Position numbers and translations under genes: made by a program. Source: Rachicladosporium sp. CCFEE 5018 (Eukaryota > Ascomycota > Dothideomycetes > Cladosporiales > Cladosporiaceae). Taken from it: a stretch of DNA of 64,000 nucleotides. This document shows, piece after piece, positions 21,951 to 30,381 of this stretch. The notes below the pieces were generated by a model that saw only the letters and a program-made list of their open reading frames with translations, made no database searches and was not told the origin of the DNA. Within the stretch, counting starts at the first letter, position 1. Each line of letters opens with the position of its first letter. The DNA lies in contig KZ111156.1 of assembly GCA_002077045.2 (NCBI GenBank), forward strand, positions 5,670 through 69,669, written 5' to 3'.

Positions 21951-21954
21951 GTGC
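21880..21954 (+). repeat. 20-bp direct repeat at the 3' end of copy b
   Basis: GGGAGTACGATTGTGAGTGC at 21880 recurs with one mismatch at 21935. The repeat covers the codons where copy b lost the stop found in copy a and where its new stop lies. Confidence 0.8.
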
Positions 21955-23099
21955 TGAAGAGATGATTGAAAGAGAGAAAGTAGTGACCCCGAGGTCTCAA
22001 CTAGCGGCGGCTGACAAAGCACGATCACACCCGACGCCGGATGCTTTGAGACGCTCGAGCTCGCTGTACATACATGTAAGGTAGCGCATCATATCATGGA
22101 GCGTATTTACGCGACTTCACGTTTTGATTCATGCAACATCCACGACGAGAACATTGCGACACGTCGAAGTATGAGCAGCGTCACGGCTACTATGCCTGAA
22201 TGGCTCTGCCGCCGCTGCATGGGTGATGTTGGTACTAAAGCCCTTCCAGCCGCGCGCTACGAACATTCAGCGTTTCGAGCTCTCAGGGCGAACCAATTTC
22301 CTGGTGCGAGCCGAGAAACAAGCTCGACAAGAGGCAGTGCACTCATCGTGGCCGCAGCCATACTACCAGCGTCGTGAGCCCAGGTTAGCAGACGCTCCCA
22401 TGTGACACACCGTCCACTATGCTTCGCAGCTTTTCTGCGCTGTCCTCATGATCTGGCGACGTAGTGCTCGCACCGACCTAGCTGCGGCGCATAGAGACTT
22501 GGCTACCACGCCCGCGGATGACGCTGCCTGCATGGCACAGGCTGATGGATATCCCCAAAATCCCTTTTGGAATCACCTTTGAAGGTGAGTTGCTAGCAGT
22601 GGAGAAGTGCTGCTCCTCTGAAGCAGCGGACGCATGGGTCAGTAATGAGAAACACGTCAATAGCTCCCAAGAAGAGCTGTTGTTTGAATGCAGGCTGTGC
22701 AACTCGAGGACAGTGCGTTACTAGAGCGGCTTCAGGCAGGCTACATGGCATACACGCGCCAGCCCACAATTATCTGCTGCGCCGACAGACTATGAAATCT
22801 CGTCAGTGCAAGCTGCAAATAGTCTCGCAGCGGCACAGCGGTGTTGGTAGTCCCATCTCCAACACGGCGTCACTGATCACTCCGTTCAGGAATGGCTCAT
22901 GTTGCAGGCGGCGCCATCGTTGGGGAGTGTTGCGGCGTGAACACAGTTCCCGCCTTGCGAGGCGGTATAAGTACATGAGGACGGTGCAGAACTCTCTGGT
23001 AGCCACGCTCTTCTGCAAATCTCTGAATACCCTCTTCAGCACGATACAAGTAGATATTCGTACACTAATTGCTCGGAAAGCCCACTTGAACCTTGCACT
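21951..23099. other. Intergenic gap, 1.15 kb
   Basis: Lies between propeptide copy b and the subtilase. Open frames of up to 165 codons exist but lack family motifs; no supported gene was seen. Confidence 0.55.
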
Positions 23100-24670
23100 A
23101 TGCCTTCCGCAATTCTGGCTTTGTTTGCCCTTGCCGCGGTAACAAGCGCTCAAAAGTTTCTGCTACCTGGCACGGAATATAGCGACATCAATGGTGCTTG
23201 TCCCATCAAGGGCGAAGTCAGCCTGCCGGTGGACATGATTATCTGGCCGAACATCGGACTTGCACACGATCCGCCCGGGGCCGAAGTTGCTCGAGCCAAC
23301 ATTGCCCAATATTTCGACAACAAGGGACCAGCTTCGACGCTTGCCAACTTTACGAGCATTGCGACTGGCTTGGGTTTGTGGAGGATTGTAATGACAAATA
23401 CCCAAGCATGTGGTGTCGCTTCGCTTGCAGGGGTATGTCAAGTCTGTGCTGACCGCGCTGTTGCCAATGGTGGCTAACTTTGCCAGGTCGACGCTGTAAT
23501 GGTCGATGGTGAGGATCCAGATTACGGAATTGATGCTCCACTCGGTCCTCTCGACCCGAATGTCGAGGTAAGAGCTACAGCTCCGATTAACAGGCAGTCT
23601 GGCGCCGTCAGAGAGCTCCGCAGCTTGTCTCAACCAAGCACCGCAGCCGATTGCGACTAGTTCCCGGACTATGTCTTTCAGGGCGATCCTGGTGGAGGCA
23701 TCACAATCTACTTGGTTGAGAGCGGTGTCAATAACGCTGACTTCGTACGTCGTTCTCCTTGCATCTCATCAGGTTTTCACGAGATGCAAACACCAATTCA
23801 ATTCACGGGCTGACAGAAAACGCAGCGTGGGCGCATGGAACCCCAGATCATCAGAACTCCACAGGCTGAACCCGGATCCGGGGACGACTCCATCGATGGC
23901 CATGCTACATGCGTAGCTGTCAAGGCTGCCGGAACGAAATACGGTGTTGAAAAGCTCGCCAACATGGTCGTAGCTAAGAAGAGTAGTTCCATCAGTGACA
24001 TCGGAGCCATCTTCGGGCTTGTACATGACGATATCATCGCTCGTGGACTTCAGAAGAAAGCTGTAGTTACGTTCAGCTGGGGAAGCCTTCCAGCAGCGGG
24101 TGATATCATTGGACGTCAGTGGAGTCTAGCAGCACTGGCACTAGGAAAGATCATGAGAGATTTAGATGTTCCTGTCGTTACTTCTGCTGGAAACGATGCC
24201 AAACGATCCCGCATCATCGACAGATATCCGAAGAGTTTCCAGGAGGACAAATTTCCGATCATCAACGTCGGCGCAACAGATCCAGATGGCAGTCGACGAT
24301 CGGATTCGCAGGACGGTCCATTATTAACGGTATCAGCGCCGGGAGCAGATGTCACGTGCCTGAATCGCAATGGCCAAGTCAAGACCGTGTCAGGAACATC
24401 CTTCGGTAAGTCTGTCCCTTCCACCTTGCGGTACAAGTCCAAGACGATCATCTAAGTCTTACCTGCGTAGCTGCACCTCAAGTTGCAGGTCTCGTGGCAT
24501 ATCTTATGGGTCTTGAAGTTGTCCCATTCGACACCAGTGACGGGAAGCTTGCATTGGCAGCCATGACGTACCTCCAGACAACTGCCTCTTATCCGCGATC
24601 TACCGCTAACGACGCTCCGAGAGTGGCATGGAATCTGATTGACGAGGCGCAGAATCCACCTAGCGCCTGA
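23100..24670 (+). CDS. Secreted S8 subtilase-like protein with Glu for Asp
   Basis: Five exons (23100-23432, 23487-23567, 23661-23744, 23817-24405, 24471-24670) encode 428 residues with consistent phases. A signal peptide is clear (MPSAILALFALAAVTSA). Exons 1-2 form an I9-like propeptide ending in VDAVMVDGEDPDYG. Exon 3 opens the peptidase domain: ITIYLVESGVN occupies the place of the canonical V-x-D-T/S-G motif, so the catalytic Asp is replaced by Glu. The His block is DGHATCVA, the oxyanion Asn block is VVTSAGNDA, and the Ser block is SGTSFAAPQVAGLVAY, split by the last intron. With His, Asn and Ser kept, it may still be active, weakly active, or a binding pseudoenzyme. Intron 2 (93 bp) is the least certain junction. 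Confidence 0.8.
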
Positions 24671-24897
24671 ATTATTAGAGAGCTTCGTATATCTACCGCG
24701 TTGAGGACACCATCGAGCCTCTATTGTATGCAATGACGGAGAGATGTCGGGAAGCGAAAGATGGAGAGCTGACTTTTAAGGGATCTGAGGGTCTTTCATT
24801 AGACATCTGCAGACTGTCACGGCGGGGGTAGACAACAACACTCGCTTGAAATCCAGATAATTTTCTACTTCAGTCTCATCCTGTGTTGGCACATTCG

Positions 24898-25263
24898 CTA
24901 GCCAAGTCCGAGGCCCGGATCGACCCCGTCTTGTATGACTTCCGCGATCTGTAACGGCGTGAGCGTGAACCAAGGAGCAATGCAGCAGTGAGAACGTACG
25001 CAAGGTATCCTTTCGAGTTCTAATATCTGCGCAGTCGACAAGGTCGGTATATACCACATCATCAGCCCTATATTTGGACGCAAGTTTGCCACTGAACCTG
25101 CGATACCGATGACACGTTGTATGCTCTCCTCTATCGTGGGTACTTCTTCCGGTGATAAGCCAGCCTTTTCCGGAAACACTAGCCACTGCTGGGGTTGACC
25201 ATCGGCGAGATCAGCTGCCGATTGACCTTGAGATGCTATGATGATCCGAGTGAGTCTCGGCAC
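24898..25263 (-). CDS. Stand-alone subtilase propeptide-like protein (copy c)
   Basis: The third copy of the small domain: QQWLVFPEKAGLSPEEV, then SIQRVIGIAGSVANLRPN, then MMWYIPTLSTAQILELERIP. A 51-bp intron (24949-24999, GTACGT donor, TTACAG acceptor) lies at the same phase-0 position as in copies a and b and the subtilase, and exon 2 reads IAEVIQDGVDPGLGLG before the stop. No in-frame ATG precedes the domain in the open frame, so the start lies in an unseen upstream exon or the gene has lost it. It faces the subtilase 3' end from 228 bp away. It is probably an inhibitor-like or propeptide-like protein, or a decaying copy. Confidence 0.55.
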   Translation of the reverse strand: MPRLTRIIIASQGQSAADLADGQPQQWLVFPEKAGLSPEEVPTIEESIQRVIGIAGSVANLRPNIGLMMWYIPTLSTAQILELERIPCVRSHCCIAPWFTLTPLQIAEVIQDGVDPGLGLG

Positions 25264-25732
25264 AGGGAGTTGTGTTTGGTCAAGACACGTGCGTGACGTG
25301 GTCTCGGTCGGACAGAAGCGGCAGATGTTGCTTAGTCATGGGTGGGGCCCGTGACTGTGATATACCATTCTTATCTTGAAGCCTCGACTGGGACACTTGG
25401 CCAGTGGTGATCAGCCATCGATCGGACCACGGCGCGTCTGCCGATGCTAAATGCCAAAACTTCGCCATCACTGACAAGAACTGGAGCGCCATGTATCGTC
25501 TTCTCCATCTCGATCGCGGAAGAATCTCGAAGTGAGGGATGGAGCACCACTTGCGGATCACCGCCGGCGTACATAGGCCGATGGGTACCTTATTCACGGT
25601 TTCAGTAACCGGCGGCACGACATGCAAGTCCGAACGAATTCGACACGGTAAACTCTGATCTGGAGTAAAGCAGGTAAGTCGAGTGCCCTATCCGATTGAT
25701 TTTTTGCTGACTGATTGCCGGACTTGTTCAGG
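25264..25732. other. Gap with overlapping open frames and a probable UTR intron
   Basis: Two minus-strand frames overlap here (ATG at 25574, 67 codons; and a longer frame without a clear ATG). Either might hold the lost 5' end of copy c, but no splice pair with matching phase was found. On the plus strand GTAAGT at about 25674 and TTCAG at about 25727-25731, with CTGAC between, look like an intron in the 5' leader of the next gene. Confidence 0.35.
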
Positions 25733-26854
25733 ATGTTGAAACGGCGGCAACTCGACAAGTCGATGGCTGAGCCAACGATCTTCCTGACATCGACCACAGG
25801 CGCCATACCGCATGGCCGTAATGTGAGATCCCAGAGTCGAGCACAATATGCACGTGAACGTACCGCACGCTCTCGGCAACTGGCCGGATCGCTCAGCTGC
25901 TTCCAAGTTCATCTCGATGCCGGCAAGCGCAGCACCTTGACATATGATCGAGACTCCAAGTCTCTCGATATCCGCTCACGACGAGCAGCGGAATCGACAA
26001 GCATTGTTTTGGTGAACCGTCTCTCTCAAACAGCGTCCAGGCTGATTGCGGGTCCATCACAATACTCAGACGGAATCAGCCGTATGCTGGAAGCCGCTCG
26101 AGAGAACATAGACCAGAAAATCTCGCGCGCGAACGTCCTTGATCAGGACGGCATCAGTGATGCACTCCGATAGATGGCCTGGACTCATGGGAGTATCATG
26201 ACGCTGTCCCCGACAAGTACAGACGAGACCCTGACAGCTGCATACGCCTGCCTTGCGAGTTGCATCCAACAGCTAGGCAATCCTGGGGCAGCTTCAATGT
26301 CGGGCTTGCAAGGCATCGTCCTGTATCAAGCAGCCCTTTCAGCTTTGCGAAGAGGTATTGCGCGAGGTCCACAGAATGATCAAGTCGTAGCTGCACAGCT
26401 GCTCGCTGTATACGAGATGCTGGACGAAAGCTGGAACCGAGCCTGGGAGCATCACATCGCTGGCGTAATGTCGATGTTACTGTACAGCAGTGCTGGAGTG
26501 AACTTTTTTGTGGCTTCTCCGTGGACGCTGCTCACCGAGGCCTTCCTTGGCGATGCGAGTGAGCGATATCCTATGGCACCGTGCCAGTCATTCATTCCGC
26601 TCGTCGTAAAGGCATCACGCCTGGACGATGCTCTCATCCTCGAGTGCCTGGCGGAGGCGGCGTGCCTTGTCGATGTACATCGCTCACAGCGAGGTAGGAC
26701 CACATCATTGCGACACCGGAAGACTGCAATATCGCTGCGAAAACGTCTGATCAGATATGCGAGGGCTTCTGATCACAGCAAAGGGGACAATGCTCGCTAC
26801 TGGAACCACACTGCTCAGGTCGCAATCCTCAGCATCGATCGCACATATGGCTGA
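25733..26854 (+). CDS. Transcription-factor-domain-like protein, no DNA-binding domain
   Basis: The open frame is interrupted by one in-frame TAG at 26171-26173. A 66-bp intron (26157-26222, donor GTGATG, acceptor TACAG, phase 1) removes it and gives DQDGINETLTAAYACLASCI and a 351-residue protein. The N-terminal stretch FLTSTTGAIPHGRNVRSQSR resembles the short segment that begins many fungal transcription-factor-like proteins, and the second half is helical like a fungal-specific transcription factor middle domain. No Zn2Cys6 cluster is present. ATG 25733 follows a likely 5' leader intron; ATG 25763 is an alternative. Identification is by style of sequence only, and a nonsense-mutated pseudogene is the alternative. 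Confidence 0.45.
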
Positions 26855-27182
26855 CATTTGAAAATGGCCTAAAGTGGACCGCCAGAAGCCGTGGGATGTA
26901 GTGACACGGTGATGAGGAGCAGCGACGTTCTGTACTGACTGATGAGGGGTTTGGATGCAGTGTATACAATAGCTTGAAAGCGCTGTGAATGCGTACATCC
27001 GCGCCAAAGCAGGAGCAGCCGTGCAATGAAGGGAAGGAGCGATAGGTGCGCATCAGATACATCGGACAACCCAAAAGTCTTCTGGGCTTCGTCTGGACTG
27101 GTCGAATCAGGAATCTAAGTTGAACAGCGGGGTGTGCTCGCACCACGATTGCAGACCACGGCATTTACTTAGCTACGGAAGC
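26855..27182. other. Intergenic gap, 328 bp
   Basis: Convergent 3' flanks of the transcription-factor-like gene and the HD-domain gene. No gene is supported. Confidence 0.6.
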
Positions 27183-27893
27183 TCACTCTGCCATATGCAA
27201 GACAAGATCCGCAAAACGCTTCCCCTTCCGCTCATACCCCTCGACCTTCATCTCATCACCAAAGTCACCCATGAAGGTGTCCCAAGTCGTGTGTGGCTTG
27301 CTCCGACAGAACCCGCACATCATCCCGACCACGCCGTCTTTGAAACCCGATCTCGGGTACTCCGCGCAAACGGAAGCCCATTCCCCGGCCTTGAGCTCAA
27401 ATCCAAACATCGCCATGCCCTCCGGCCCAGCGAAGTCAGCAAAAATGCCGAGTTGGGTGGCCTTTACTTCTTCCTCCTTGTACCAGGCGATAGATGGCGT
27501 CGTGTGCAGCGCGATCGCGTCCCAAAGACGCTGCAGTCGATGCTCGTCCCAGTCTGTTGCCAGCTCTGGCTGCAATTTGATCTGCTCGCGCACCCAAGTC
27601 CGCGCCGCCTCTGCCCCGTCAACCTCGAAACGCTTATCTGGGCTGACGAACTCGCCTGTATGATCCCAGCCCAGGTCGTGGAGGATAACGGCAATGGCAT
27701 GTAGCTCCTTGTCACGACTCTGCAGGTCAGGCATACGGTCTGCGATGGCGAAGCCGAAGTAGAGGCTTCGGCAGATGTGATTGTAGCCCCATGACTCCAG
27801 ACGATCTTTAGCTAGAGTAAGTGCTGCGGTGATGAGAGGCGAGAACGGGATATCAATGCCGGCGAGAGATTGCAAGCTGGTGTGCGCAGCCAT
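27183..27893 (-). CDS. HD-domain protein (cyanamide-hydratase-like)
   Basis: A single exon of 236 residues starting at ATG 27893. The metal-binding HD signature is in order: YNHICRSLYFGFAI supplies the first His, and HAIAVILHDLGWD the HD pair, followed by a Glu/Asp-rich helix region and IALHTTPSIAWYKEEEV with a later His. The length and these blocks match fungal HD-domain proteins of the cyanamide hydratase (Ddi2/urea hydro-lyase) group, which are soluble metal enzymes. Whether it hydrates cyanamide or another nitrile, or hydrolyses a phosphoester, cannot be told. No signal peptide is visible. The frame is intact. Confidence 0.8.
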   Translation of the reverse strand: MAAHTSLQSLAGIDIPFSPLITAALTLAKDRLESWGYNHICRSLYFGFAIADRMPDLQSRDKELHAIAVILHDLGWDHTGEFVSPDKRFEVDGAEAARTWVREQIKLQPELATDWDEHRLQRLWDAIALHTTPSIAWYKEEEVKATQLGIFADFAGPEGMAMFGFELKAGEWASVCAEYPRSGFKDGVVGMMCGFCRSKPHTTWDTFMGDFGDEMKVEGYERKGKRFADLVLHMAE

Positions 27894-28334
27894 GGTGAAA
27901 CAATCTCAGAGCGTGTCGTTAAAGGGTTGATTTGTCTTCGACGCGAACTTTGGGAAGCCTGCTGAGTATCAGTACGAGGGACTGGAGATCATGCGTTTCT
28001 GTATTTCTCTTGCTGCCAATTACTGGCGTGACAGTGCGTCCACCTCGAATGCGTAGCAAAAGGCGCTTGTCCCACATAGGCAGATGACCTTACCACATGC
28101 AGCTAAGAAGGGGCGCCAAGCCATCTCCTGTATTGTCAGCAGGTCTGCAGTGTAAGAACATGACAAAGCATAGCGTGAAGATGAAGCGATTGCATCGGTG
28201 TACTGTATATGCACGGCAACATGTGCAAGCGTGCTGCAGCCGACGAGCTGACCGTCCCCATCATTGTCGTCTGCGCAAGCTGATCTACGGCAGATGCGCA
28301 GCTATTCCACCACTGTCCGCTTTTCGTCAGCTGT
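27894..28334. other. Intergenic gap, 441 bp
   Basis: Between the 5' end of the HD gene and the 3' end of the xylanase gene. No gene is supported. Confidence 0.55.
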
Positions 28335-29783
28335 TCAAGCGAAGAAGTACTTGACAACACACTACGAAGCACAGTCAGTAGGTGTAACCCTTTGGAGATC
28401 AAAAGCTCAGCATACCCCATCTTTCGGCGCATCAGTCGGCTCAACCGCCGAGCTCGAGACTGTGAGTGTCGGCAGATTGTACCCTTGGCCAGCACCAGCA
28501 CCAGCACCAGTCTCGACAGGCGCCACACCCTCACCACCCGCAGTGTCAGAGTGATGACGAGTGAAAGCAGGACGGCTGAAGTGGCCGTGGCTGCGAGTTG
28601 GCAGCGCACCGGTGGGAGCAGGTGGAGGGGCAAACCCGCCGCCGGGCGCGCCGCCTGCGGGAGCAGCAGGGGCAGAGAAGCCAGGGAACGAGAACGACGG
28701 AGCAGCGCCGGACCCGCCATTCGCAGCACCGGTTGATGAAGGTTCCGCAGGGACCGAGAAGCCAGGCGCCGAGAAACCTGACCCGGCCTCGGCACTAGAC
28801 GCCGGCGCGGAGAAGGCACCAGATGTCTCTGTCGGGAAGCCGCCGATTGCCGATGATGCAGGAGCAGAGAACCCGCCTCCAGAGCCACCAGCAGCGGACG
28901 TGGGAAAGCCAGAGCCGCCGGCAGCTGACGTCGGGAAGCTCGAGTCCACAGCAGATGACGATGCTGCACCGCTGCCTCCAGAGTTACCACCAGCACTACC
29001 ACCGGAGCTCGCACCAGCGCCGACCGTTACACTCGCAGACCCGGAGCCAGAGAAAGCCTCCACGGCGAGGACTTGGAAATTGTAGGACGAGCCGAAGCCT
29101 GACTTGGCCCAGACTGCGAAGTGGTTGCCTGTGGTGATCGTACCTGCGCCATCATGTCAGCCACGATGTCATGCGACGGTGGAAGGACTGATCAACGTAC
29201 CAGAGGTACGCTGCGTATCGCGAACAGACCAGTACTGCATGAACGTCGATGTGCCGGTGATGGACGGCTGGTTAGTGCGGGTGCTGGTGCAGACAGTGTC
29301 TTGACGTGGTCAGCGCAGGCATGCTCCGATGCATATGAGTAGCTCACAAGTTCCGCCATCGCTCGAAACAGTACCCAGCTTCGTCACCCCACTGGAGCAA
29401 GGATTGAAGCTGCCATAGGACTCGACGATGTAGTACTCGGCCTGTGGATTATTGATCCAGCCGTACACCTGGTATTCTGTCAGCTACCCCGATGTCAAAG
29501 TCATGTAGGACGCAGTGCTTACAGCAAGATAGCTCCCCGACCCCTGCGCAGAGTACTGCGCACTATAAGTGATCGTGCGCTCGGCGCCTGTCTTCCAGCC
29601 CAGACCGACGACGAAGTCGGTGTTGCCGCTCCACTTTGCCGAGTAAGTGCCAGCACTCAAATTGTCGGAAAAGGCGGCAGCGTTGCCGTTGTAGTTCTGC
29701 ACATAGTCCAATGCGTCGCTCTGGGCGGAAACACCGGTGATTGCTGCGCCAGCGAGCAGGGCGGTGGAGAGAATGGAAGGCAT
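28335..29783 (-). CDS. GH11 endo-1,4-beta-xylanase with long Ser/Gly/Pro tail
   Basis: The preferred model has five exons (29783-29523, 29468-29348, 29299-29201, 29143-28416, 28361-28335) and 411 residues. Signal peptide: MPSILSTALLAGAAITGVSA. The GH11 beta-jelly-roll spans about residues 25-200. The nucleophile is Glu98 in PQAEYYIVESYG and the acid/base is Glu189 in VLAVEAFSGSGS. Other family blocks are SDGGTYTVCTSTRTNQPSI and FMQYWSVRDTQRTSGT. Such enzymes cut internal xylan bonds outside the cell. A Ser/Gly/Ala/Pro-rich tail of about 200 residues follows, in place of a cellulose-binding module. The last intron (28362-28415, GTATGC, CTGAC branch) replaces an earlier stop at 28407 and adds CVVKYFFA; without it the protein has 405 residues. 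Confidence 0.92.
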
Positions 29784-30381
29784 GTTGAAGTGGCACAAGT
29801 GGAAGGAAGGGAATCAATGTAATAATGAGATGAAAGAGATAAAGTCTGATGGGATGAGAATGGGAGTGAGGGGACTGCGATACGTTAGATATAGCAAACA
29901 CTCGACTGTCGTGGTCCAGCCCCAGGTCCTGAGTTCCTGGTCGTCGAGTGGTGTTGACACATCAAATACGCGTCGTTCAGGTGTGTCGTAGCAGATTGAT
30001 TCTGACGGAAGCTTGTAGTGCATGGCGACACCGCTCCTCCGTCATAGCGAGGACATGCGATGCATACTGACGGCGCGATCATGGCGGAGTCTATCGCAGA
30101 CAATGCTATGCTTGGTACAGCGACCAGGAAGCTTGGTGCGACAAGCCATGTCCTTGAAACCCAAGCTGTCACAATGCTTGTTTCAAACATCAATCCTCGG
30201 CATCGGTCGGAACATTAGGGCATGGCTTCATGTTTCAGCCAGCGCCCACGTCTTCCGGAGTCGGGTGTGTCGGATCGGCTTCTGTTGTGCTCTCCATCAT
30301 GTCGCACAAAGCTTATGGTGCTATGTCGCTGTTTCATGCGCCGGTGGGTCCTTGAGGCTGTTCTCGAGAGCAAGTGCACAC
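29784..30381. other. Intergenic gap, 598 bp
   Basis: Xylanase promoter and 3' flank of the DDB1 gene. No gene is supported. This gap marks the change from accessory genes on the left to mostly conserved genes on the right. Confidence 0.6.

Noticed and set aside
28484..28515. Short CAGCAC trinucleotide-like microsatellite
   Set aside because: It is the codon pattern of a Gly-Ala-Gly-Ala stretch in the xylanase tail, too short to stand as a separate feature.
28561..29085. Plus-strand open frame of 174 codons rich in Pro, Ala and Glu
   Set aside because: It is the antisense shadow of the low-complexity tail of the GH11 xylanase, whose frame is tied to a recognised catalytic domain.
12000..30000. 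Secondary-metabolite gene cluster
   Set aside because: Oxidoreductase, transporter and regulator-like genes are present, but no polyketide synthase, peptide synthetase, terpene synthase or other backbone enzyme was found.
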